Assembly (NCBI GenBank): GCA_900552855.1
Contig: USBG01000003.1
Location: 1-40,214, forward strand
Length of the DNA stretch: 40,214 nucleotides
Direction: 5' to 3'
From: an uncultured Phascolarctobacterium sp.
GTDB lineage: Bacteria > Bacillota > Negativicutes > Acidaminococcales > Acidaminococcaceae
The first letter of the stretch is position 1; each line of letters opens with the position of its first letter. The translations under genes were made by a program, and so were the position numbers. Positions 6,625-15,641 of this stretch are shown here, in pieces. Below the pieces are notes generated by a model that was not told where the DNA came from, did not search any database, and saw nothing but the letters and a program-made list of their open reading frames with translations.

Positions 6625-7743
6625 ATGAGCTTAGAAAATTTATCAACTCCCTGCTATGTTGTAGATGAGGGAAAGCTGATTAAAAATTTAGAGTTATTGA
6701 AAAAGGTACAGGATTTAACTGGCTGCAAGATTCTGCTTGCACAAAAATGCTTTTCTATGTTTAAGCTGTATCCTTTGATGGGTAAGTATTTGGCAGGTGC
6801 TACTGCTAGCGGTATTTTTGAGGCACGTCTTGGTCATGAGGAAATGGGCAAGGAAAACCATGTTTTTGCTCCTGCCTTTAGAACAGAGGATATGCAAGAG
6901 CTTGTTAAAATTTGTGACCATATTATTTTTAACTCCTTTGCCCAATTTGAAAAGCATAAAGAGCTGTGCAAGGGTGTAAGTGTTGGTATGCGTGTTAATC
7001 CCCAATGCTCCACTCAGGATCATGCTATTTATGATCCCTGTTCTCCTGGTTCTCGTCTTGGTGTGACTCTGGACCAATTTCCTGAAGAGCTGCCTAAGGA
7101 GATTGAAGGCCTGCACTTCCATACTCTGTGCGAGCAAAATGCTGATGATTTGATTACTACCTTTAAGGCCTTTGAAGAAAAATTTGGTAAATATTTTGGT
7201 CAGCTTAAATGGATTAATCTTGGTGGTGGTCATCACATTACTCGTGCTGATTATCAGCTGCAGGATTTAATTGATTTACTGAACTATATTAAAGATACAT
7301 ATCATGTTCAGGTTTATTTAGAGCCTGGCGAAGCTGTGGCTCTTAATGCAGGCTATTTGGTAACAGAAGTTCTAGATATTGTCCATAATAGTATGGACAT
7401 TTTGATTCTGGATGCTTCTGCTGCCTGCCATATGCCGGATGTTATTGAAATGCCCTACAGACCACCTCTTAAGGATAGCTTTCCTGCAAATGAGAAGCCT
7501 TACACCTACCGTTTGTCCTCCATGACCTGTCTGGCTGGCGATGTAATTGGTGATTATAGCTTTGAAAAGGAAATCAAGGTTGGCGACAAGCTGATTTTTG
7601 AGGATATGGCAATTTATACTATGGTAAAGAACAATACCTTTAATGGTATGCCTTTACCTGATATCGTTGTCCTCCATCAGGATGGCAGCACTGAACTGGT
7701 GCGTCGTTTTGGTTATGAGGACTTCAAAATGCGTCTGTCTTAA
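6625..7743 (+). CDS. nspC: Carboxynorspermidine/carboxyspermidine decarboxylase
   Basis: A 372-residue alanine-racemase-fold (fold III) PLP decarboxylase of the NspC/CASDC family. LLAQKCFS carries the Schiff-base Lys41. GLHFHTLCEQ, NLGGGHH and LEPGEAV are the family's phosphate-, substrate- and PLP-binding motifs. It removes CO2 from carboxyspermidine or carboxynorspermidine to yield spermidine or norspermidine. GGAG at 6614-6617 precedes ATG 6625. Pairing with the dehydrogenase upstream, and with agmatine-to-putrescine genes downstream, indicates spermidine made by the aspartate-semialdehyde route. The downstream gap to aguA is 49 bases, so co-transcription is likely. Confidence 0.92.
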   Translation: MSLENLSTPCYVVDEGKLIKNLELLKKVQDLTGCKILLAQKCFSMFKLYPLMGKYLAGATASGIFEARLGHEEMGKENHVFAPAFRTEDMQELVKICDHIIFNSFAQFEKHKELCKGVSVGMRVNPQCSTQDHAIYDPCSPGSRLGVTLDQFPEELPKEIEGLHFHTLCEQNADDLITTFKAFEEKFGKYFGQLKWINLGGGHHITRADYQLQDLIDLLNYIKDTYHVQVYLEPGEAVALNAGYLVTEVLDIVHNSMDILILDASAACHMPDVIEMPYRPPLKDSFPANEKPYTYRLSSMTCLAGDVIGDYSFEKEIKVGDKLIFEDMAIYTMVKNNTFNGMPLPDIVVLHQDGSTELVRRFGYEDFKMRLS

Positions 7744-7792
7744 GAATAACCAAAATAAACGATATAAACTGTAAACGATAAAGGATAAGCGT

Positions 7793-8923
7793 ATGATTTA
7801 TGAAAAAGAAACACCCTTGGCAAATGGCTTTCATATGCCGGGTGAATTTGAAGAACACGAAGGCTGCATTATTGTTTGGCCTCAACGTCCTGGCTCCTGG
7901 AGCTTTGGCGCTGATGAGGCCTGTAAGGCCTTTACTGCTGTAATTAAGGCTATTGCTGCCAGCGAAAAGGTTTATGTTGCTTGCGGTGAGGAGCATTTTG
8001 CCAGAGCTGAGGCAATGCTGAAGGGGATTGACAATGTCGAGCTGTTTTTGTGTGAAACTGATGATAGCTGGGCGCGCGATATTGGACCTACCTGTGTTGT
8101 TAAGGATGATAATGGTCAACGAATTATTCGTGGTGTAAATTGGACCTTTAATGCCTGGGGTGGCGAATTTGATGGTCTTTATCCTCATTGGGATAAGGAT
8201 GATGCTTTTGCTGAAGCTTTTGGCGACAAGTATAAATTTAAAATGTATGATGCGGCTCCATTTGTTTTAGAGGGTGGCTCCATCCACTGTGATGGTGAGG
8301 GAACTGTACTTGTTACAGAGGCATGCCTCTTAAGTGAGGGCCGTAATCCTCAAATGTCTAAGGAAGAAATTGAAGCTAAGCTTTTAGAGTATCTTGGCGC
8401 TGAAAAGGTGCTATGGATTCCTCGTGGCATTTATAACGACGAGACTAACGAGCACGTTGATAACGTGTGTGCCTTTATTCGTCCTGGTGAAGTTGTATTG
8501 GCCTGGACTGATAATGAGGATGATCCTCAATATGCTTTATCTAAGGCTAGCCTTGATGCTTTAGAGGCGTCTACCGATGCTAAAGGTCGTAAGGTTGTAG
8601 TACATAAGCTGCCAATTCCTGATGTTCCAGTATGCATTGCCGAAGAGGAGGTTCAGGGCTATGATTTTGAAGATGGCGAGGATATGCGTGAGGCTGGTGA
8701 AAGACTAGCTGCATCCTATGTTAATTTTTATTTCAGCAATGATAGCGTAGTCTTGCCTGCTTTTGGTGGTGAAAACGAGACTAGTGATAAACGTGCTGCA
8801 GAAATTTTAGCCAAGCTATGCCCGGAGCGCAAGATTGTGAGCATTCCTGCTCGTGCAATCCTGACTGGTGGTGGCAATATTCATTGCATTACTCAGCAGC
8901 TGCCTAAGGGTGTAAAGCTGTAA
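7793..8923 (+). CDS. aguA: Agmatine deiminase
   Basis: A 376-residue peptidyl-arginine-deiminase-family (pentein fold) enzyme. The sequence shows GFHMPGEFEEHEG near the start, then DSWARDIGPT, GGSIHCDGEG, ETNEHVDN and the C-terminal GGGNIHC with nucleophile Cys365, all matching agmatine deiminases. It hydrolyses agmatine to N-carbamoylputrescine and ammonia. Length is normal. AAAGGA lies about eight bases before ATG 7793. The amidase gene for the next step starts 18 bases after its stop, so the two are surely co-expressed. Confidence 0.95.
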   Translation: MIYEKETPLANGFHMPGEFEEHEGCIIVWPQRPGSWSFGADEACKAFTAVIKAIAASEKVYVACGEEHFARAEAMLKGIDNVELFLCETDDSWARDIGPTCVVKDDNGQRIIRGVNWTFNAWGGEFDGLYPHWDKDDAFAEAFGDKYKFKMYDAAPFVLEGGSIHCDGEGTVLVTEACLLSEGRNPQMSKEEIEAKLLEYLGAEKVLWIPRGIYNDETNEHVDNVCAFIRPGEVVLAWTDNEDDPQYALSKASLDALEASTDAKGRKVVVHKLPIPDVPVCIAEEEVQGYDFEDGEDMREAGERLAASYVNFYFSNDSVVLPAFGGENETSDKRAAEILAKLCPERKIVSIPARAILTGGGNIHCITQQLPKGVKL

Positions 8924-8941
8924 TTATAGAGGAGATAAATT

Positions 8942-9820
8942 ATGAGAAACGTTAAAGTAGCAGCCATTCAAATGCGCTGCGCAGCTACTGTTGAAGAAAA
9001 TTTACAGCAGGCAGAAAAATTAGTACGTGAGGCTGCAGCCGCAGGTGCAAAGCTGATTTTATTGCCTGAGCTGTGGGAACGCCCCTATTTTTGTCAGGAG
9101 CGTCGCTATGAATATTATGAATACGCTCTGCCAACTGAGGAAAATCTTGCAGTACAAATGGGTATGCGTTTAGCTAAGGATCTGGATATAGTTTTGCCTA
9201 TTAGCTTTTTTGAGCGTGATGTAAATCAGCTGTACAACTCCATTGCCTGCATTGATGCAGATGGTACTAATTTGGGTGTATATCGTAAAACCCATATTCC
9301 TGATGACCATTATTATCAGGAAAAATTTTATTTTAAACCTGGTGATAGCGGCTTTAAAGTATTTAACACCAAGTATGGTCGTGTTGGTATCGGCATTTGC
9401 TGGGACCAATGGTTCTCTGAGACTGCTCGCTGCTTAGCTTTAGGTGGCGCAGAGATTTTATTCTATCCTACTGCTATTGGCTCTGAGCCTATTTTGGACT
9501 GCGACAGCATGCCCCATTGGCGCAGAGTTATGCAGGGTCACAGCGCTGCTAACCTGATGCCTGTTGTAGCTGCTAATCGTATTGGTTTAGAAACTGTTGA
9601 GCCTTGTGAAGCAAATGGTGGTCAAAAATCTGCTCTTAATTTCTATGGCTCTTCCTTTATGACCGATGGTACTGGTGATATTCTCCAAAGTGCATCTCGT
9701 GATAAGGTTGAAATTTTGTATCAAGAGTATGATTTTGATAAGCTGGCTGAGGATAGACTGAGTTGGGGACTGTTCCGTGACCGTAGACCGGAATGCTATG
9801 GAGCTGTTGCTGGAAAATAA
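8942..9820 (+). CDS. aguB: N-carbamoylputrescine amidase
   Basis: A 292-residue nitrilase-superfamily amidohydrolase. The catalytic triad is visible: Glu43 in LLPELWE, Lys116 in YRKTHIP and Cys153 in GICWDQW. It converts N-carbamoylputrescine to putrescine, CO2 and ammonia, completing the agmatine route begun by SpeA and AguA. The start ATG 8942 follows GAGGAG. The length is standard for AguB. It is the last gene of the polyamine run and is closed by a terminator at 9864. Confidence 0.95.
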   Translation: MRNVKVAAIQMRCAATVEENLQQAEKLVREAAAAGAKLILLPELWERPYFCQERRYEYYEYALPTEENLAVQMGMRLAKDLDIVLPISFFERDVNQLYNSIACIDADGTNLGVYRKTHIPDDHYYQEKFYFKPGDSGFKVFNTKYGRVGIGICWDQWFSETARCLALGGAEILFYPTAIGSEPILDCDSMPHWRRVMQGHSAANLMPVVAANRIGLETVEPCEANGGQKSALNFYGSSFMTDGTGDILQSASRDKVEILYQEYDFDKLAEDRLSWGLFRDRRPECYGAVAGK

Positions 9821-9863
9821 GGTATAACCTCTATTTAGGTTATAATAATCAATCGATTTTACG

Positions 9864-9898
9864 AATACCGTCGTCATTATTTGGCGACGGTATTTTTT
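9864..9898 (+). terminator. Terminator of the polyamine operon
   Basis: Perfect 10-bp stem AATACCGTCG/CGACGGTATT (9864-9873, 9885-9894), with T residues 9893-9898. It lies 43 bases after the aguB stop. Confidence 0.88.
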
Positions 9899-9901
9899 AT
9901 T

Positions 9902-9972
9902 TGTGGATAAGTTATCCAGATAACTGTGTATAACTTGTGGATAAAGCGTGGATAAACTGCTACTTATCCACA
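9902..9972. promoter_or_regulatory. Cluster of six DnaA-box sequences
   Basis: Six 9-mers match the DnaA box TTATCCACA in 71 bases. Three are perfect: 9902-9910 (reverse), 9936-9944 (reverse) and 9964-9972 (forward). Three have one mismatch: 9912-9920 forward TTATCCAGA, 9925-9933 reverse (TTATACACA, the E. coli R2 form) and 9947-9955 reverse (TTATCCACG). Reverse boxes at 9925, 9936 and 9947 are spaced exactly 11 bp, one helical turn. The cluster lies between two convergent terminators, with no dnaA gene beside it. It is probably a DnaA-binding or titration locus rather than a promoter element. Confidence 0.8.
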
Positions 9973-10055
9973 ATAGTGTAGTGAACATATACTTGAGCTA
10001 CCAAGCGGGAAATATTCAGTTTTGAAGATTAGAAGCAACATTATATTTTGGGCAT

Positions 10056-10085
10056 AAAAAAACCTCCCGTCATTTTGACAGGAGG
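10056..10085 (-). terminator. Terminator of the PutP-like gene (minus strand)
   Basis: On the minus strand, CCTCCTGTCA (10085-10076) pairs with TGACGGGAGG (10072-10063) and is followed by seven T. The one non-Watson-Crick position is a T-G wobble on the minus strand but a C-A mismatch on the plus strand, which fixes the orientation. Confidence 0.88.
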
Positions 10086-10100
10086 CCTATTGCTTTGTGA

Positions 10101-11558
10101 TTAATCTTCTTTATAATTGGCAGCGCGATCGTACAACGCTTCCACCTCTTTACTAGGACCACCGCAAGCTAGAGAAACTACAATACCTGCAATGAGACTG
10201 GCAAAGAAGCCAGGAATAATTTCATAAATGCCAGTGGAGGAAGCCATAGTAAGCAGCCAGCCGATATCCACAACAGCACCAACAATGATGCAGGCAACTG
10301 CACCCTGGAAGGTGAACTTACGCCAGAACAGGCTCAGCATAATTGCAGAACCAAAGGCTGCACCAAATACGCCCCAGGCGTTGGATACAAGCTCCATAAT
10401 AGAACCCGCATTAGGGGAGTCAGCAATAAGCAATGCAACAAAGGAGATTGCAAGTACTACGATACGACCTGCCCACAGCATTTCCTTATCACTGGATGCA
10501 TTTTTACGAAGAATTGGCTTGTAAACATCACTTGCAAAGGAAGAAGCGGAGGACAGCAGTTGACTGGAAGCTGTACTCATGGAAGCAGCCAATACACCGG
10601 AGAGCAGTACGCCGGAAATAAGTGCCGGGAAAATATTACGTACCATTGCGATGAATACTAAAGAATTTTTAGTGATATGTTCATCAAGGCCAAGGTACAG
10701 ACGGCCGATAATACCAACCATGGTTGCAAAGAAAAGAATCAGCGCAGTCCAGCCAATACCAATGATGGCAGATTTTTTCATTTCCTTTTGAGATCTTAAG
10801 GACATGAAGCGAATAATAATATGAGGCATACCAAAGTAGCCTAAGCCCCAGCCAAAGCCAGAGATAATATCAGTTACATTAGCAGTAGGATTCCAGTATT
10901 CAGCAGGGATGGTGCTTACTGCACTGGGTTCAATCAAGGATGCCGCAAAAATAGGTGCGATTAAAAGAGAACCTAAAATCATCAGACCTTGATAAAAGTC
11001 AGTCCAGCAAACAGCAGCAAAGCCGCCAAGGAAAGTATAACCGATAATGATGAATGCGGAAACATACATGGTTATATTGCTGTCCAGACCCATTACGGTA
11101 TTGAACAATGTACCGCATGCCTTAATACTGGATGCAGCATAGATGGTATAGGCAATCAAAAATACAGCCGCACAGATTACCTGAAGAACGTGGGATTTGG
11201 AAAGGAAACGGTTGCTAAGATACTGAGGAATAGTAATAGCATCGTCAGTAACGATGGAGAAGCGACGCAGACGCGGAGCTTCATAAATCCAGCTCAAAGC
11301 ATAGCCTGTTAAAAGGCCAATACCAATCCATAATTGACCCATGCCTAAGGCATAGATAGAAGTAGGCAGACCCATGAGTACCCATGCACTCATGTCAGAG
11401 GCACCAGCAGAAAGTGCAGTGACCCACGGACCCATTTGGCGTCCGCCTAAGAAATAAGTCTTTTCACCGCCATTGCGGTCTTTGATAAAGAACCAAATAC
11501 CTATAGACAGCATGAAAAGAAGGTAGACGATGAATACTATCATCTCTGTATAATTCAC
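10101..11558 (-). CDS. putP: Sodium/proline symporter (SSS family)
   Basis: A 485-residue membrane protein with about 13 hydrophobic helices, the usual size for PutP. The N-terminal region carries YFLGGR and SAGASDMSAWVLMGLP, hallmark segments of Na+/proline symporters. It imports proline, or a related substrate, with sodium at the inner membrane. It starts at GTG 11558 behind GGAGGGG, and its promoter is at 11591-11620. It is the only minus-strand gene in the window, convergent with the polyamine operon and divergent from the YwiB-like gene. Substrate is inferred from the family and not proven by residues I can check. Confidence 0.88.
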   Translation of the reverse strand: MNYTEMIVFIVYLLFMLSIGIWFFIKDRNGGEKTYFLGGRQMGPWVTALSAGASDMSAWVLMGLPTSIYALGMGQLWIGIGLLTGYALSWIYEAPRLRRFSIVTDDAITIPQYLSNRFLSKSHVLQVICAAVFLIAYTIYAASSIKACGTLFNTVMGLDSNITMYVSAFIIIGYTFLGGFAAVCWTDFYQGLMILGSLLIAPIFAASLIEPSAVSTIPAEYWNPTANVTDIISGFGWGLGYFGMPHIIIRFMSLRSQKEMKKSAIIGIGWTALILFFATMVGIIGRLYLGLDEHITKNSLVFIAMVRNIFPALISGVLLSGVLAASMSTASSQLLSSASSFASDVYKPILRKNASSDKEMLWAGRIVVLAISFVALLIADSPNAGSIMELVSNAWGVFGAAFGSAIMLSLFWRKFTFQGAVACIIVGAVVDIGWLLTMASSTGIYEIIPGFFASLIAGIVVSLACGGPSKEVEALYDRAANYKED

Positions 11559-11590
11559 TTATACCCCTCCAAACACAGATAGATACAACC

Positions 11591-11620
11591 ATTATACCAA
11601 TAAATAAGGCAAGAAGACAA
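11591..11620 (-). promoter_or_regulatory. Promoter of the PutP-like gene
   Basis: On the minus strand: -35 TTGTCT (11620-11615), 18-bp spacer, -10 TATAAT (11596-11591). The leader to the GTG start is about 30 bases. Confidence 0.65.
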
Positions 11621-11687
11621 GCAAAATAAAACGAAATACTATAAATACTATATTAATGAAGGTTTATAGTAGATTTTGTGACTTTTC

Positions 11688-11716
11688 TTGACGCGATTTC
11701 TTAGCTGTTATATAAT
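11688..11716 (+). promoter_or_regulatory. Promoter of the YwiB-UPF0371-argS run
   Basis: TTGACG (11688-11693), 17-bp spacer, perfect TATAAT (11711-11716). It diverges from the symporter promoter about 70 bp away. The ~130-base leader to ATG 11855 shows no structure I can name. Confidence 0.75.
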
Positions 11717-11854
11717 ATTGAAGAATGTAAAAGGTCTTTTTGTGTATCATTTCTTTGGTACTGAGATGACAAAATTTTGTGGGCTTGCAACCTTTAAATC
11801 GTGATGATTGGTACGAAAAGGAGCAGGCTCTAGTTGTGTTTGCGGAGAATTTTT

Positions 11855-12268
11855 ATGAAACCGGTAAAAGTACGTATTATGAGTCGTAACAAGGGCGACG
11901 AAAGTCAGACAATTGAACAAAATTATCATGGTCAGTTTGCTGAAAAGCTAGGTAAAAATTATCTTATTTATGAGGAAGATGGACAGTCTGGTTTGGAGGG
12001 GACTAAGACTACGGTAAAATGGGAGCAGGACCATGTACTTATTCTGCGTAATGGCAGTGTTCAGCACAGACAGGAGTTTGCTAAGGGCTTAGTTGACCAC
12101 AGTGTGTATTTGACACCGTATTTAAAAATTCCCTTAAGAACAGAAACAAGCTATGTTTATACTTATTTTCGTAAAGGAATATGGCATATTGAAATAGAAT
12201 ATACCATATATCATGATGACGCTCCGTATGGTGAAATGCAGATTTTAATAGAGATTGAGGGGATTTAG
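11855..12268 (+). CDS. YwiB-like DUF1934 beta-barrel protein
   Basis: A 137-residue protein of beta-rich pattern resembling Bacillus YwiB (DUF1934, calycin-like barrel). Shared features are YLIYEEDGQSGL, TTVKW, VLILRNGSV and a final IEIEYTIYHDD strand. Function is unknown in the family. I chose ATG 11855 with GGAG at 11843. TTG 11834 with AAGGAG at 11818 is a possible longer start adding seven residues. Its stop is one base before the ATG of the next gene, so translation is probably coupled. The ywiB-argS neighbourhood is also known from Bacillus. Confidence 0.75.
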   Translation: MKPVKVRIMSRNKGDESQTIEQNYHGQFAEKLGKNYLIYEEDGQSGLEGTKTTVKWEQDHVLILRNGSVQHRQEFAKGLVDHSVYLTPYLKIPLRTETSYVYTYFRKGIWHIEIEYTIYHDDAPYGEMQILIEIEGI

Positions 12269-12269
12269 T

Positions 12270-13736
12270 ATGAAAATAGGCTTTGATAATCAAAAATATT
12301 TAAGTATGCAGTCCGAGCATATCAAGGAACGAATTAGTAAATTTGGCGACAAGCTTTACTTGGAATTTGGTGGTAAGCTGTTTGATGATTATCATGCTGC
12401 TCGTGTTCTTCCTGGCTTTGCTCCAGATAGTAAGCTGCAAATGCTTTTGCAGCTAGCGGACCAGGCAGAGGTGATAATTTCCGTCAACGCATCTGATGTT
12501 GAAAACAACAAAATACGTCATGATTTGGGCCTGACATATGATTTAGAGGTTCTGCGTCTGGTTAAGGTATATCGTTCCAAGGGCTTGTATGTTAGCAGTG
12601 TTGTCGTAACTCAATATAAAGGCCAGAAAACCATTGAAAGCTTCAAAAAGAAGCTAGAAGCTATGGATGTAAAGGTTTATTATCATTATCCCATTGAAGG
12701 ATATCCTCATTATGTGGAGCATATTGTTAGTGATGAGGGTTATGGTAAGAATGATTATGTAGAAACAACACGTCCTTTAGTTGTAGTTACTGCTCCTGGA
12801 CCTGGCAGTGGTAAAATGGCAACCTGCTTGTCACAGCTGTACCATGAAAATAAGCGTGGTATTAAGGCGGGTTATGCTAAATTTGAGACCTTCCCCATTT
12901 GGAATCTGCCCTTGAAGCATCCTGTAAATATGGCTTATGAGGCGGCAACGGCAGATTTGCAGGACGTTAATATGATTGACCCCTTCCATTTAGAGGCTTA
13001 TGGTGTGACTACTGTAAATTATAATCGTGATGTAGAAATCTATCCTGTATTGGCAGCTATTTTTGAGGGCATTTATGGTTATTGTCCTTATAAATCTCCT
13101 ACTGATATGGGTGTGAATATGGCAGGTAACTGCATTTGTGATGATGAGGTTTGCCGTGAGGCTTCACGTCAGGAGATTGTGCGCCGTTACTATCAGTCCT
13201 GGAACCGTATGGTCAAGGATGAGGCTACAAAGCAGGAGGTTTACACCTTGGAGCTGCTGATGAAGCAGGCTAAGGTAAGCATTAATGACCGCAGTGTTGT
13301 TACTGTGGCAAAGCAGGTTGCCGAAGAGCGTAACTGTGCTGTAATTGCTTTAGAGCTTAATGATGGCAGCATTGTTACAGGCAAGACCACAGATTTACTT
13401 GGTCCTGCTAGTGCAGTTTTGTTGAACGCAGTTAAGTCCTTGGCGCAAATTGCTGATGAAATACATCTTATTTCCCCCACCTATATTAATCCTATACAGG
13501 ATTTGAAAACTAAGTTTTTGGGAAGCAAAAATCCGCGCTTGCATATGGATGAGGTATTAATTGCTTTGTCCATGTGTGCTGTTACTGATAATGCGGCTAA
13601 GCTTGCATTGGAGCAGCTGCCTAAGCTAAAGGGCTGTCAGGCCCATTCCACAGTAATGCTTACAGAGGGCGATTTTAAGATTTTCAAAAAGTTGGGTATA
13701 GAATTGACCAACGACCCCATTTATGAAACTATATAA
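12270..13736 (+). CDS. UPF0371 / DUF1846 family protein
   Basis: A 488-residue cytosolic protein matching the DUF1846 (UPF0371) family, whose structure is known from structural genomics but whose function is not. It begins 'KIGFDNQKYLSMQSEHIKER' after ATG 12270 (GAGGGG RBS inside the preceding gene). APGPGSGK at residues 175-182 looks like a P-loop-type glycine-rich segment. A cysteine-containing stretch NMAGNCICDDEVC sits near the middle. The ORF can be extended upstream to 12255, but that would overlap ywiB without an RBS. It lies in a run with the YwiB-like gene and argS. An enzymatic role is plausible but not established. Confidence 0.85.
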   Translation: MKIGFDNQKYLSMQSEHIKERISKFGDKLYLEFGGKLFDDYHAARVLPGFAPDSKLQMLLQLADQAEVIISVNASDVENNKIRHDLGLTYDLEVLRLVKVYRSKGLYVSSVVVTQYKGQKTIESFKKKLEAMDVKVYYHYPIEGYPHYVEHIVSDEGYGKNDYVETTRPLVVVTAPGPGSGKMATCLSQLYHENKRGIKAGYAKFETFPIWNLPLKHPVNMAYEAATADLQDVNMIDPFHLEAYGVTTVNYNRDVEIYPVLAAIFEGIYGYCPYKSPTDMGVNMAGNCICDDEVCREASRQEIVRRYYQSWNRMVKDEATKQEVYTLELLMKQAKVSINDRSVVTVAKQVAEERNCAVIALELNDGSIVTGKTTDLLGPASAVLLNAVKSLAQIADEIHLISPTYINPIQDLKTKFLGSKNPRLHMDEVLIALSMCAVTDNAAKLALEQLPKLKGCQAHSTVMLTEGDFKIFKKLGIELTNDPIYETI

Positions 13737-13762
13737 GTAAAGATATAAGGAGAGGTTTTACT

Positions 13763-15487
13763 TTGGATATAAAAGATTTATTGGCTTCTGCTATTAAAGA
13801 AGCGGCACAAAAAGCTATTGATAATGGTGTTTTAAAGCCTGGTGTATTACCTGAGGTTATGCTTGAGGTTCCTCCGCAAAAGGAATTTGGCGATTTTGCT
13901 ACTAACTTTGCAATGCAATCTGCTCGTAGCCTGCATTGCGCTCCTAGACAAATCGCTCAAGCTATTGTAGATAATTTGGATTGTGCATCTGTAGATAAGA
14001 TGGAGATTGCAGGTCCTGGCTTTATCAATTTCTACTTGAAGCAAGATTGGACTGCTGATGTGCTTGCTGGCATTGTTGCTGCTGGTGAAAATTATGGCAA
14101 TCTGCCGGCAAATGACTTAGGAAGAGTACAGGTTGAATATGTAAGCGCTAATCCGACCGGTCCCTTGCATATTGGTCATGCTCGTGGTGCTGCTGTTGGT
14201 AGTGCCATGGTTAATTTGCTCCGCGCTGCTGGCTATGATGTAGAAAGCGAGTACTACATTAACGATGCTGGTAACCAGATGAACAACCTGGCAGCTTCTG
14301 TTAATGCTCGTTATCTGCAGCTGCTTAAGCTGGAGGAAATGGGTGGCGTTCCTGCAGACCTGACTGTTAAACAATTAGATGAAATGCCTACAGGTATTAC
14401 CTTCCCCGAAAATGGCTATCATGGCTATGATATTATTGAAACAGCTCAACGCATTATTCGTATCTACGGCAAGGAATTTGTAGATTTGGATGAAAAAGAG
14501 CGTTTAGCTAAATTCTTAGATATTGCATATAAAGAAAAATTGGCTGCATTAAAAGAGGACTTAGAAGCATTTGGTGTAACCTTTGATGTATGGTTCAGCG
14601 AAAAATCTCTGCATGAAGCTGATAAAATTCGTGAGGCTTGCGCTTTCCTGCAGGAGCGTGGCTATATTTACGAAGAGGGCGGTGCTTTGTGGCTGAACTC
14701 TACTGCTCAGGGTGACGACAAGGACCGTGTTGTTATTCGTGATAATGGCGTGCCTACTTACTTTGCAGCTGATATTGCTTATCATCGCAACAAATTTGAG
14801 CGTGGCTTTGCTCATTTAATTGACCTTTGGGGTGCTGACCATCATGGTTACATTGCTCGTGTAAAGGCTGCAGTTAACGCTTTAGGCTATGATGCTAATG
14901 ATTTAGAGGTTATGCTGCTGCAAATGGTACGTCTCTATCGTAATGGCGAAATGGTTAAGCTGTCCAAGCGTACTGGTGAGACCATTACTCTGCGTGAGCT
15001 GATGGACGAGGTTGGTACTGATGCAGCACGCTATTTCTTCTGCATGCGCTCTCTGGATAGCCAATTGGATTTTGATATGACTCTGGCTACTGAAAAATCC
15101 AATGAAAACCCTGTCTACTATATCCAATATGCTCATGCTCGTATTTGCAGCATTGGCCGTCAGGTGGCTGAAGCTGGCATTGCGGCTGTTGCCAATGATG
15201 AGCTGAAGCTGGATGTATTACAGGCTCCTGAAGAGCTGGCATTGATTAAAAAGCTGGGTGAATATCCGGAAATGCTTGCTGGTGCAGCACGCGAACGTGC
15301 AGTTCATCATGTAGCAACCTATACCTATGAGCTGGCTGGCCTGTTCCATTCCTTCTACAATCACTGCCGTATCTTAGGCGTGGATAGTGACCTGCAGCAG
15401 GCTCGTCTGGCGCTGGTTAAGGCAGTTGGCCATACCATCCGTCATGGCTTAGGTATTTTGGGTGTATCTGCACCAGAAAGAATGTAA
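13763..15487 (+). CDS. argS: Arginyl-tRNA synthetase
   Basis: A 574-residue class I aminoacyl-tRNA synthetase that charges tRNA-Arg. The ArgRS N-terminal domain (FGDFATNFAM) is followed by the HIGH motif at residues 136-139 in NPTGPLHIGHARG. The KMSKS equivalent is KLSKR at about 399-403, and the DALR anticodon-binding domain is at the C-terminus. It starts at TTG 13763 behind AAGGAGAGG, with normal spacing and no better ATG nearby. It lies in the same run as the YwiB and UPF0371 genes. The length matches bacterial ArgRS. Confidence 0.97.
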   Translation: MDIKDLLASAIKEAAQKAIDNGVLKPGVLPEVMLEVPPQKEFGDFATNFAMQSARSLHCAPRQIAQAIVDNLDCASVDKMEIAGPGFINFYLKQDWTADVLAGIVAAGENYGNLPANDLGRVQVEYVSANPTGPLHIGHARGAAVGSAMVNLLRAAGYDVESEYYINDAGNQMNNLAASVNARYLQLLKLEEMGGVPADLTVKQLDEMPTGITFPENGYHGYDIIETAQRIIRIYGKEFVDLDEKERLAKFLDIAYKEKLAALKEDLEAFGVTFDVWFSEKSLHEADKIREACAFLQERGYIYEEGGALWLNSTAQGDDKDRVVIRDNGVPTYFAADIAYHRNKFERGFAHLIDLWGADHHGYIARVKAAVNALGYDANDLEVMLLQMVRLYRNGEMVKLSKRTGETITLRELMDEVGTDAARYFFCMRSLDSQLDFDMTLATEKSNENPVYYIQYAHARICSIGRQVAEAGIAAVANDELKLDVLQAPEELALIKKLGEYPEMLAGAARERAVHHVATYTYELAGLFHSFYNHCRILGVDSDLQQARLALVKAVGHTIRHGLGILGVSAPERM

Positions 15488-15577
15488 ATCAGGATTTCTT
15501 CTGCAAATAACGAATATTATGCTGCATTAAATTTATCGCAGCTGCTTTGAGGAAATAAAATAAACCAAGTCTTAATG

Positions 15578-15612
15578 AGCAGACTGCTGTAAGGTGGTCT
15601 GCTTATTTTACT
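15578..15612 (+). terminator. Possible terminator after argS
   Basis: AGCAGAC (15578-15584) pairs with GTCTGCT (15597-15603), followed by TATTTTACTTT. The T-tract is interrupted, so termination may be weak. Confidence 0.45.
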
Positions 15613-15641
15613 TTAAGCAGAGACTTAGAAGGGAGCTTTAT

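Noticed and set aside
9902..9972. Chromosomal origin oriC
   Set aside because: There is no dnaA, dnaN, rpmH or obvious A/T-rich unwinding tract with contiguous DnaA-trios nearby, and the cluster sits between terminators. A titration or binding cluster is the safer call.
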